Shown one piece after another: positions 1 through 5,911 of a stretch of 8,553 bases of DNA. How positions within the stretch are numbered: the stretch's first letter is position 1; every line of letters starts with the position of its first letter. The notes under the pieces were generated by a model, which did no database searches, had not been told where the DNA came from, and saw nothing but the letters and a program-made list of their open reading frames with translations. Source of the stretch: Litorivivens sp041619575 (GTDB lineage: Bacteria > Pseudomonadota > Gammaproteobacteria > Pseudomonadales > Spongiibacteraceae); the NCBI GenBank assembly GCA_041619575.1, contig JBFKDP010000171.1:1-8553 (forward strand), written 5' to 3'. The position numbers were made by a program, and so were the translations under genes.

Positions 1-1046
1 CCGAAAAATATATTGCCGATACCGCATTGGCGATGGGCTGGCGTCCAGACCTGTCTGAGCGGGTCTGGACCGACAAGAAAGTCGCGATTATCGGCGCAGG
101 ACCCGCAGGTCTGGGTTGTGCCGATGTGCTGGTTCGCGCTGGTGTGAAACCGGTCGTATTTGATCGTTACCCGGAGATCGGCGGATTGCTGACTTTCGGT
201 ATTCCCGAATTCAAACTGGAAAAGTCGGTTTTGCAGCGCCGTCGTACTGTCTTTGAAGACATGGGTATCGAGTTTCGCTTGAATACGGATGTCGGCGTTG
301 ATGTTTCGGCTCAGGAATTGCTGGATGAGTACGATGCTGTTTTCCTGGGCATGGGAACTTACAATGCTCTCAAGGGCGGTTTTACGGGCGAAGACCTGGA
401 TGGCGTCTACGACGCACTCCCGTTTCTGGTGTCGAATGTAAACCGCAATATGGGTTGGGAAAAGGACGCCGCCGACTTTATAGATGTGAAGGGCAAGAAA
501 GTTGTAGTGCTCGGCGGTGGCGATACCGCGATGGACTGCAACCGTACTTCCATCCGTCAGGGCGCTGAAAGCGTTGTCTGCGCCTACCGCCGGGATGAGG
601 AAAACATGCCGGGTTCGCGTCGCGAAGTGACCAATGCGCGCGAAGAGGGCGTCCAGTTTTTGTTTAACCGCCAGCCGGTTGCCATTGTCGGTAGCGACAC
701 GGTCAAAGGCGTAAAAGTTGTGACTACCGAGTTGGGTGAGCCCGATGAAAATGGTCGCCGCCGTCCGGAAGTGATTCCAGGCAGCGAAGAAATACTGCCC
801 GCAGATATTGTGCTGGTCGCCTTTGGCTTTCGTCCCAATCCTCCCGAATGGTTTGCTGACCTATCGGTGGAAACCAACGATTGGGACGGGGTAGTTGCGC
901 CGGAAGAGCAGACTTACAAATTTCAGACGACCAACGAGAAGGTTTTTGCTGGTGGTGATATGGTGCGCGGATCCGATCTGGTAGTAACAGCGATTTGGGA
1001 AGGGCGTCAGGCGGCAGAAGGCATTCTGGATTACTTGAAAGTTTAA
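1..1046 (+). CDS. gltD: Glutamate synthase [NADPH] small (beta) subunit, 5'-truncated by window edge
   Basis: This is the C-terminal part of the small subunit of NADPH-dependent glutamate synthase, the cytoplasmic flavoenzyme that passes electrons from NADPH to the GltB large subunit, which makes glutamate from glutamine and 2-oxoglutarate. The frame is open from base 3, giving about 347 residues; full-length GltD is about 480, so the N-terminal Fe-S region lies outside the window. A first dinucleotide-binding glycine motif (GAGPAG, bases 93-110) and a second (GGGDTA, bases 513-530) are the two Rossmann sites for FAD and NADPH. The C-terminal GGDMVRGSDLV stretch (about 951-985) is the usual flavin-contacting segment. 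The TTG at 27 is internal, because the reading continues upstream with typical GltD residues (EKYIADTA). The stop is TAA at 1044-1046. gltB is expected just upstream, and the gltD-hemE order matches Pseudomonas. Confidence 0.95.
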   Translation, partial: EKYIADTALAMGWRPDLSERVWTDKKVAIIGAGPAGLGCADVLVRAGVKPVVFDRYPEIGGLLTFGIPEFKLEKSVLQRRRTVFEDMGIEFRLNTDVGVDVSAQELLDEYDAVFLGMGTYNALKGGFTGEDLDGVYDALPFLVSNVNRNMGWEKDAADFIDVKGKKVVVLGGGDTAMDCNRTSIRQGAESVVCAYRRDEENMPGSRREVTNAREEGVQFLFNRQPVAIVGSDTVKGVKVVTTELGEPDENGRRRPEVIPGSEEILPADIVLVAFGFRPNPPEWFADLSVETNDWDGVVAPEEQTYKFQTTNEKVFAGGDMVRGSDLVVTAIWEGRQAAEGILDYLKV

Positions 1047-1064
1047 GCGTAGGACTGGACGCTT
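1045..1064 (+). terminator. Weak hairpin directly after gltD, possible terminator
   Basis: A perfect 6-base inverted repeat, AAGCGT (1045-1050) and ACGCTT (1059-1064), with an 8-base loop, overlaps the gltD stop codon. No T-run follows, so it is not a classical intrinsic terminator. Its right arm also overlaps the start of the larger 19-base inverted repeat, so the two structures would compete for the same bases. I see the repeat directly; a role in termination is a guess. Confidence 0.2.
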
Positions 1065-1194
1065 GACGGGAGACGGGAGACGCAAAAGCAGGCGCAGACC
1101 GCGCTTCTTCGAGTGTGCAGCCGGTACTGTAAATTACCCGCGAGATGCAGTTGCGAAGCGAATTCCGCTTGGTGCCTCCCGTCTCCCGTCAAGC
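1061..1194. repeat. 134-base element bounded by perfect 19-base inverted repeats (MITE/REP-like)
   Basis: The left arm GCTTGACGGGAGACGGGAG (1061-1079) is the exact reverse complement of 1176-1194. Each arm contains a 7-base unit (GACGGGA, or TCCCGTC) repeated twice. The 96-base interior has no convincing open reading frame but holds a smaller hairpin, AAGCG-aattc-CGCTT (1156-1170). The right arm ends 13 bases before the hemE ATG, so the element makes up nearly the whole gltD-hemE gap. No clear target-site duplication flanks it. It may be a non-autonomous palindromic repeat family member, or a structure that attenuates or separates gltD and hemE expression. I did not find a convincing hemE promoter inside it. 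Confidence 0.7.
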
Positions 1195-1207
1195 ATAGAG
1201 CGTCTAA

Positions 1208-2272
1208 ATGACTGAACTGAAAAACGACACCTTCCTGCGCGCCCTGCTGCGCGAGCCGGTTGAATACACTCCTGTTTGGATGATGCGTCAGGCCGGTCGC
1301 TACTTGCCAGAGTATCGCGCAACGCGCACTCAGGCGGGCGACTTCATGTCACTTTGCAAAAACGCCGAGTTAGCGTGTGAGGTTACTCTGCAGCCCCTTG
1401 ATCGCTATCCGCTGGATGCGGCCATTCTGTTTTCCGATATTCTGACCATTCCAGACGCCATGGGGCAGGGCCTGTATTTTGAAACTGGTGAAGGCCCAAA
1501 ATTCCAAAAAGTCGTTCGTACTATGGCCGATGTCGAAGCTTTACCGGTGCCGGACGCAGAGGCTGATCTGGGTTATGTCATGAATGCGGTGCGTACCATT
1601 CGCCGTGAGTTAAATGGCCGGGTGCCTTTGATCGGCTTCTCTGGTAGCCCCTGGACACTGGCAACCTATATGGTTGAGGGTGGCTCATCCAAGGACTTTC
1701 GCACGACCAAGGCACTGGCTTACGACCAACCTGAAGTCATGCATGCTCTGCTGGATAAATTGGCCCGATCCGTAATCGCCTATCTGAATGGTCAGATCAT
1801 GGCGGGCGCCCAAGCGGTACAAATTTTTGATACCTGGGGTGGTGCGCTAAGTGCTGCGGGCTATCAGGAATTTTCCCTGCGCTATATGCAGCGTATTGTT
1901 GATGGCCTGATTAAGGAGTACGACGGCCGTAAAGTACCGTGCATTCTTTTTACCAAAAATGGCGGTTTGTGGCTTGAAAGCATTGCTGCTACCGGTTGTC
2001 AGGCGGTAGGTCTCGACTGGACTATCGATATTGGTGAGGCGCGTCGTCGTATTGGCGATCAGGTTGCCCTTCAGGGCAATATGGATCCCACGATGTTGTA
2101 CGCTTCACCGCAGCGTATCCGTGAGGAGGTGGCCCGGATCCTCGCCAGTTATGGCAGTGGCAGCGGCCATGTGTTCAATCTTGGTCACGGTATTACGCCG
2201 GAAGTTGATCCGGCCCATGCCGGCGCCTTCATCGAATCTGTGCGCGAGCTGTCCGCGCCCTACCACCAGTAA
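1208..2272 (+). CDS. hemE: Uroporphyrinogen decarboxylase
   Basis: HemE removes carboxyl groups from the four acetate side chains of uroporphyrinogen III to give coproporphyrinogen III in cytoplasmic heme synthesis; no cofactor is needed. The 354 residues match the usual family length. The N-terminal signature with MMRQAGRYLPEYR (residues 25-37) supplies the substrate-binding arginines. FSDIL (75-79) holds the catalytic aspartate, D77. A GFSGSPWTLATYMVEG segment follows in mid-protein, and LGHGI (325-329) holds the conserved late histidine, H327. The ATG at 1208 is the standard HemE start (MTELKND). The ribosome binding site is poor (only a GAG-like match near 1198-1200), and the right arm of the inverted-repeat element ends 13 bases upstream. 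The gene follows gltD in the same direction and converges on the lipoprotein gene, with six bases between the stops. Confidence 0.97.
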   Translation: MTELKNDTFLRALLREPVEYTPVWMMRQAGRYLPEYRATRTQAGDFMSLCKNAELACEVTLQPLDRYPLDAAILFSDILTIPDAMGQGLYFETGEGPKFQKVVRTMADVEALPVPDAEADLGYVMNAVRTIRRELNGRVPLIGFSGSPWTLATYMVEGGSSKDFRTTKALAYDQPEVMHALLDKLARSVIAYLNGQIMAGAQAVQIFDTWGGALSAAGYQEFSLRYMQRIVDGLIKEYDGRKVPCILFTKNGGLWLESIAATGCQAVGLDWTIDIGEARRRIGDQVALQGNMDPTMLYASPQRIREEVARILASYGSGSGHVFNLGHGITPEVDPAHAGAFIESVRELSAPYHQ

Positions 2273-2278
2273 ACGGGC

Positions 2279-2821
2279 CTATTTGGGCGGGTAGTGGGCC
2301 CAGATCTTGCGGGTTGCCGCCTTTACATCCCTAGCGAGTTGTTCTGCATCCTGGGAAGCATCAACCACAGCGGTGCCTCGCCAGCTCAGCTGACCACTGG
2401 CGCCATCGAGTACATCAATGATGATCAGCAGGTTGCGCTCGGGAGCTTTGCTGCCCAGTGGAATACCTACCGATACCCCCATACCAAAGCCACCGCTGCC
2501 GCCGCCCAGTCCGATACTGCCGCGGCTGCCACCGCGTCGGCCTTGCACTTGTTCGCTGACATAATAGCGGACCATGAAATCGGGTTTTTCCTTCGCGGAA
2601 GCTTCACTGTATAGCTGCTGGCTCAGCAGGCTGGCCAGTTCGTTTTGCACGCGCTGGGCGTGGAAGGGACTGATCGTCGTGTCGCTGCCGCTGGTGTCCG
2701 ACTTCCAGTGATATCGCTGGTAGCTGTTGAATGGAGCGGCTGGGTTGTAGTCGGTCTCCACCTTAGTGGACGAACAGGCTGACAGTCCGAGCGCGGTCAG
2801 TAGAATCAGGTACCGAATCAT
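2279..2821 (-). CDS. DUF4136 family lipoprotein
   Basis: This gene predicts a 180-residue lipoprotein of unknown function with a short hydrophobic signal peptide and a lipobox LSAC, with lipidation at Cys16. The residue after the cysteine is Ser, not Asp, which in Enterobacteria favours sorting to the outer membrane. The mature part fits DUF4136: an early aromatic segment (DYNPAAPFNSYQRYHW, residues 24-39), a central strand (DFMVRYYVSE), and a late segment around WRGTAVVD (147-154). A glycine-rich insert (about residues 94-123) lies in the middle. A good AAGGAG ribosome binding site (2828-2833) stands six bases before the ATG. It lies 65 bases downstream of tag on the same strand and converges with hemE. 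The family assignment rests on pattern recognition; the function is unknown. Confidence 0.85.
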   Translation of the reverse strand: MIRYLILLTALGLSACSSTKVETDYNPAAPFNSYQRYHWKSDTSGSDTTISPFHAQRVQNELASLLSQQLYSEASAKEKPDFMVRYYVSEQVQGRRGGSRGSIGLGGGSGGFGMGVSVGIPLGSKAPERNLLIIIDVLDGASGQLSWRGTAVVDASQDAEQLARDVKAATRKIWAHYPPK

Positions 2822-2837
2822 GTAGGGCTCCTTGGCT

Positions 2838-2856
2838 GATACAGGCAGCTTGTATC
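2838..2856. repeat. Small inverted repeat in the tag-lipoprotein gap
   Basis: A perfect 6-base inverted repeat, GATACA (2838-2843) and TGTATC (2851-2856), with a 7-base spacer, lies just upstream of the lipoprotein ribosome binding site. It might be an operator half-site pair or part of a promoter, but no good -35/-10 combination was found around it, and a repeat this short can arise by chance. Confidence 0.25.
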
Positions 2857-2865
2857 TGGCACAGC

Positions 2866-2884
2866 AAAAAGTCGGTTGCCGCTC
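2866..2884 (-). terminator. Possible weak intrinsic terminator after tag
   Basis: Read on the minus strand, a short imperfect GC stem (AGCGG-caa-CCGaCT) is followed at once by five T residues, just after the tag stop codon. The stem has only three uninterrupted GC pairs plus two more across a bulge, so termination would be inefficient at best, and the downstream lipoprotein gene could still be read through from tag. Confidence 0.3.
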
Positions 2885-2886
2885 TG

Positions 2887-3480
2887 TTAAGTGTAGACCG
2901 AAAAGCGCTCTCCCAGTTCAAGGCAATGCTGATGTCGGTGACAGCGGGTAATGTGGTCGTTGACCATACCCATCGCCTGCATGAAGGCGTAGAGGGTGGT
3001 ACTGCCCAGAAATCGGAATCCGCGCCTTTTAATATCCCGGGCAATCTGGTCGGACAGCCGCGTGGTTGCGGGGATTTGTTTTATGGATTGTCGTTGGTTC
3101 TGGAGTGGCCGGCCCTCGGTATAGGCCCAGATAAATTTGGCAAAGCTACCATGCTGAGCCTGAATATCGAGAAAGAGCCGAGCATTGTGAATGCTTGCCT
3201 CGATTTTGGCGCGATTGCGCACAATGCCGGGGTTTTTTAACAATCGCTCAACACTTGCCTGATTGAAGCGGGCAACTTTGTTGACGTCAAATTCCTTGTA
3301 AGCCCTGCGGTAGTTTTCACGCTTGCGAAGAATGGTAATCCAGCTCAGGCCGGCCTGAGCTGATTCCAGGGACAGAAACTCAAAGAGTTTTTGATCATCC
3401 CTGATTGGCACTCCCCACTCCTCATCATGGTACTGGCAGTAGAGTTCATCTGTGCCGCACCAGGGGCATCTTTCCGTCAT
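2887..3480 (-). CDS. tag: DNA-3-methyladenine glycosylase I
   Basis: Tag excises 3-methyladenine from alkylated DNA as the first step of base excision repair. The protein has 197 residues and aligns with E. coli Tag at a constant offset of one. The zinc-binding set is complete: C5, H18, H176 and C180 (E. coli C4, H17, H175, C179). The base-recognition glutamate is E39 in LSLESAQAGLSW, and the stacking tryptophan is W47. The ATG at 3480 has a GGAGAG ribosome binding site (3485-3490), immediately next to a GC-rich hairpin (3491-3511). The gene is divergent from the M48 peptidase gene and followed by the lipoprotein gene on the same strand. No ada, alkA or alkB is visible nearby, so there is no sign of an alkylation-response cluster. 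Confidence 0.96.
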   Translation of the reverse strand: MTERCPWCGTDELYCQYHDEEWGVPIRDDQKLFEFLSLESAQAGLSWITILRKRENYRRAYKEFDVNKVARFNQASVERLLKNPGIVRNRAKIEASIHNARLFLDIQAQHGSFAKFIWAYTEGRPLQNQRQSIKQIPATTRLSDQIARDIKRRGFRFLGSTTLYAFMQAMGMVNDHITRCHRHQHCLELGERFSVYT

Positions 3481-3490
3481 TGTTCTCTCC

Positions 3491-3511
3491 CACAGCCGCT
3501 GTCCGGCTGTG
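3491..3511. promoter_or_regulatory. GC-rich 8-base inverted repeat between tag and the M48 peptidase gene
   Basis: CACAGCCG (3491-3498) and CGGCTGTG (3504-3511) form a perfect 8-base stem with a 5-base loop. On the tag strand the hairpin ends exactly where the tag ribosome binding site begins, so it could affect tag translation as RNA, or act on DNA as an operator in this divergent intergenic region. No T-run follows on either strand, which argues against an intrinsic terminator. The repeat is directly visible; its function is inferred. Confidence 0.45.
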
Positions 3512-3566
3512 CTAACATTCCCGCAGGTTTGATCGACGATTTTGCTTGTATTTAAGGATACACCTC

Positions 3567-4355
3567 ATGAAGCCTATGCTGATACTTCTCGTACTGACAA
3601 CCTTGCTCAGTGCTTGTACAACCTCGCCAACGGGGCGCCGACAGTTACTGCTTTTTTCCGACTCGGAAATGTCCAATATGGGAGCGACAGCCTTTGACGA
3701 AATGAAGCAGAAAACACCGGTCAATCGCAGTGGCCAAGTCAATCAGTATGTGACCTGTGTTGCAGATTCGATTACCCGGACCTTGCCAGAAGGTCAGCGC
3801 AGGGGCTGGGAAGTGGTTGTATTTGACGATGAAAGCGCCAACGCCTTTGCAGTGCCGGGACAGAAAATCGGGGTGCATACCGGTTTGCTCAAGGTCGCGA
3901 AAAACCAGGATCAGCTGGCTTCCGTTATTGGACACGAGATTGGCCACGTGTTGGCAAAACACAGTGCCGAGCGCATGTCGATGCAGTTTGTGTCGGAAAC
4001 CAGTCAGCAGCTTGTGGGTGCAATCATCGGTCAGGGTGCGGGGCAGCAGGCTGTGATGGCGGCGTTGGGCCTAGGGTCACAATTCGGCGTATTGATGCCT
4101 TACGGGCGTTTGCAGGAATCCGAGTCCGATAATATCGGTGTGCAACTGATGGCGCAGGCAGGTTTTAATCCGCGCGAGAGTATCCAACTTTGGTACAACA
4201 TGGCGGCCAACGCCGACGGGCAGCCACCTGAATTTCTGTCGAATCACCCGTCACACGAAACCCGCATTGCTGATTTGCAGGCGATGATGCCGGAGATGGA
4301 AGCAATTTATCGGCAAGCACGGGCCGCCGGATATAAACCGGCCTGCAAGCAATAA
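3567..4355 (+). CDS. M48 family zinc metallopeptidase, lipoprotein
   Basis: This is a predicted periplasmic, membrane-anchored zinc protease of 262 residues, related to the LoiP-type M48 enzymes that act in envelope protein quality control. The signal peptide ends in a lipobox LSAC, with lipidation at Cys17 and Thr at +2. The catalytic motif HEIGH (residues 123-127) supplies two zinc ligands and the general-base glutamate, E124. ESESD (184-188) fits the family ExxxD motif with E184 as third ligand, and the SNHPSHETRI segment (225-234) is typical near the C-terminus. The ATG at 3567 is chosen because an AAGGA ribosome binding site (3554-3558) fits it and the signal peptide begins there; an in-frame TTG at 3546 has no such support. 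The stop lies one base from the cysE stop on the other strand. There are no TPR repeats, so it is not BepA-like. The substrate is unknown. Confidence 0.92.
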   Translation: MKPMLILLVLTTLLSACTTSPTGRRQLLLFSDSEMSNMGATAFDEMKQKTPVNRSGQVNQYVTCVADSITRTLPEGQRRGWEVVVFDDESANAFAVPGQKIGVHTGLLKVAKNQDQLASVIGHEIGHVLAKHSAERMSMQFVSETSQQLVGAIIGQGAGQQAVMAALGLGSQFGVLMPYGRLQESESDNIGVQLMAQAGFNPRESIQLWYNMAANADGQPPEFLSNHPSHETRIADLQAMMPEMEAIYRQARAAGYKPACKQ

Positions 4356-4356
4356 A

Positions 4357-5172
4357 CTAGTCGTCTCCGCAGCAAACGCGGTGGTTCATTTCCAGCGCGG
4401 GTTGCGCGCAGTCCGGTACGCCGACAACCTTGCCGGGAACGCCAGCTACGGTAGTGTGGGCCTCAACATCCTTGAGTACCACACTGCCGGCAGCAATTTG
4501 TGCACCTTCTCCGACATGGATGTTGCCAAGAATTTTGGCACCTGCGCCAATCAGCACACCGTCGGAAATTTTCGGGTGGCGATCGCCGTGTTCCTTGCCG
4601 GTTCCGCCCAAAGTCACCGATTGCATGATGGAGACGTTGTCGCCCACCACGGCCGTTTCACCGATGACGACCCCTGTCGCATGGTCGAGCATAATACCTT
4701 TGCCAATGCGAGCCGCCGGATGGATATCAACGCCAAATTCGCAGGAAATTCTATTTTGGAAAAAGAGCGCCAGTGATTCACGCCCCTGCTTCCACAGCCA
4801 GTGCGCAATGCGATAAGACTGCAATGCGTGAAAGCCTTTAAAGTATAAAAAGGGAATGGCCAGGCTGTTGCAGGCTGAATCACGCTGTTTCACCGCTACA
4901 ACATCGGCGCGCATGGCCTGACCGATGTCGGGGTCCGCAGCCAGCGCCTTTTCGATGACTTCCCGCACCAGTAGTGCTGATGCCGTGGGCGAATCCAGTT
5001 TATTCGCCAGATGGAAACTCAGGGCGGTTTCCAGCGAATCGTGATTTAAAATCGTGGCGTGCAGAAAACTCGCCAGCACGGGTTCGCTGTTAACTTCTTC
5101 CGCAGTCTCTTGGCGAATACTGTGCCAGATCTGATCAGTCGCACTGGCAGCTCTGAACGGTTCGGCGCTCAT
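4357..5172 (-). CDS. cysE: Serine O-acetyltransferase
   Basis: CysE transfers acetyl from acetyl-CoA to L-serine, giving O-acetylserine for cysteine synthesis in the cytoplasm. The 271 residues follow the E. coli long-form layout (273): an N-terminal helical domain (about 1-145) with conserved SFLHATILNH and KGFHALQSYRIAHWLW, then a left-handed beta-helix. The catalytic pair is D149 (VDIHPA) and H164 (DHATG), equivalent to E. coli D143 and H158. QSVTLGGTGK and GDRHPKI are also present. The frame stays open upstream to 5238, but the ATG at 5172 is preferred: it aligns with E. coli CysE and follows a TATAAT box at 5201-5206. The ribosome binding site is weak. The C-terminus is CCGDD, lacking the terminal isoleucine that docks E. 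coli CysE into CysK. The TrmB-like gene lies 29 bases upstream on the same strand. Confidence 0.96.
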   Translation of the reverse strand: MSAEPFRAASATDQIWHSIRQETAEEVNSEPVLASFLHATILNHDSLETALSFHLANKLDSPTASALLVREVIEKALAADPDIGQAMRADVVAVKQRDSACNSLAIPFLYFKGFHALQSYRIAHWLWKQGRESLALFFQNRISCEFGVDIHPAARIGKGIMLDHATGVVIGETAVVGDNVSIMQSVTLGGTGKEHGDRHPKISDGVLIGAGAKILGNIHVGEGAQIAAGSVVLKDVEAHTTVAGVPGKVVGVPDCAQPALEMNHRVCCGDD

Positions 5173-5200
5173 GGTCTCGATCCCGGTAAAATGTGCATAC

Positions 5201-5206
5201 ATTATA
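5201..5206 (-). promoter_or_regulatory. Candidate -10 box of a cysE promoter
   Basis: Read on the minus strand the sequence is a perfect TATAAT, overlapping the TAA stop of the upstream TrmB-like gene. A start site about seven bases on would give a leader of roughly 20 bases before the cysE ATG at 5172. The -35 region is poor (TGCTGC or GTGCTG at 16-17 bases), so an activator may be needed, or the match may be chance. Confidence 0.4.
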
Positions 5207-5882
5207 GGGCATTTGGCAATGTGCAGCACACGCGCCACAGCGATTGCCCAGCTTCACTGTATTTGCGTTCGAAAGCAGTTATTGCAGGATTTGCCTTAAA
5301 TTCCGTAACTTGCGCTGCGATGTCTGCAATTTTCAGCGCGGCGCAGAATTCTTCTGCATAGATTCGCCAATTGGTGCGCAGATCCAACTCGCCGCCCAGT
5401 GCCAGTAGGCTCGGAAAGAGTGGCGAGCCGTGACAACGGCGCTTTAGGTGATCTGCTTTTGGCCAGGGATTGGGATAGAAAATGCAATGCCTGTCGGGCC
5501 GTAGACCCGCATCAGCGAGCAGGCGCCAGATGTCGTCTGTGTCTGCACGCAATAAATGGTAATTGTCTTCACCTGAGGCTTGGTGGCGTGCCAGTCGTGC
5601 GGCCGATTTGTCGATGCCAAGCACGGCGTGGCCGGGGAACATTTGTGCTAGCGTTCGCGTACTTTCACCGGTGCCGCAATAGGAGTCGAGAATAAAGGGG
5701 CGCTGCTGAGCACTCAACCAAGCCTGAGCTGTGTGAAAGGCCTTTTCGTTGTGGGCGCTGTAGGGCTTCCTGAAGGGATTTTCAAGGTGCTTGGCAACGC
5801 TGGCTGCCAGTTTGTCGTGTATACCAGACTGATTGCTGCTAACCGACCGCACTGTGTTGCCCTTTTGCCGTTCTGTTGTCAC
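5202..5882 (-). CDS. TrmB-like SAM-dependent methyltransferase (paralogue, altered motif)
   Basis: The protein (226 residues) resembles tRNA (guanine-46-N7)-methyltransferase TrmB. The SAM-binding motif I is DSYCGTG (residues 66-72), followed by an acidic strand end at LGID (D91). The TrmB hallmark PDPW reads YPNPWPK (136-142), followed by HLKRR (145-149). RTNWRIYAE (169-177) stands where TrmB has TDWxxYAE, and the C-terminal ITAFERKY (201-208) matches the TrmB TxFExR segment. Both hallmark aspartates are therefore asparagine, so m7G46 activity is doubtful; it may be a paralogue with another substrate or activity. The GTG start at 5882 is supported by GGGAG seven bases upstream. It is divergent from the acyltransferase gene with 29 bases between start codons, and cysE follows on the same strand. 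It should not be labelled trmB without finding the genuine trmB elsewhere. Confidence 0.82.
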   Translation of the reverse strand: MTTERQKGNTVRSVSSNQSGIHDKLAASVAKHLENPFRKPYSAHNEKAFHTAQAWLSAQQRPFILDSYCGTGESTRTLAQMFPGHAVLGIDKSAARLARHQASGEDNYHLLRADTDDIWRLLADAGLRPDRHCIFYPNPWPKADHLKRRCHGSPLFPSLLALGGELDLRTNWRIYAEEFCAALKIADIAAQVTEFKANPAITAFERKYSEAGQSLWRVCCTLPNAL

Positions 5883-5886
5883 ACTT

Positions 5887-5901
5887 TCACTCCCATAGTG
5901 A
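5887..5901. promoter_or_regulatory. Short inverted repeat in the 29-base divergent gap
   Basis: TCACT (5887-5891) and AGTGA (5897-5901) flank the five bases CCCAT and fill the middle of the gap between the two divergent start codons. The ribosome binding sites of both genes overlap or adjoin it (GGGAG for the minus-strand gene, GAGAG for the plus-strand gene). It could be a shared operator, but five-base arms are weak evidence. Confidence 0.25.
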
Positions 5902-5911
5902 GAGAGTTGTC

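Noticed and set aside
1102..1133. A hemE promoter inside the inverted-repeat element (TACTGT or TGTAAA as -10)
   Set aside because: No acceptable -35 box at 16-18 bases; the matches are no better than chance.
2275..2301. GGGCC/GGCCC pairing at the hemE-lipoprotein junction as a bidirectional terminator
   Set aside because: Only five paired bases with a 17-base loop and no T-run on either side.
2294..2614. A 106-codon plus-strand frame opposite the DUF4136 lipoprotein gene
   Set aside because: Low-complexity alanine-rich translation produced by the glycine-rich region on the other strand; no support as a gene.
4381..4816. Two long open frames (131 and 128 codons) on the plus strand opposite cysE
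   Set aside because: Both are shadows of the conserved CysE frame, mutually overlapping, with no recognisable protein features.
5173..5238. Longer CysE start at or near 5238 or 5202
   Set aside because: The extra 10-22 residues lack a counterpart in E. coli CysE, have no ribosome binding site, and would overlap the upstream gene's end and the TATAAT box.
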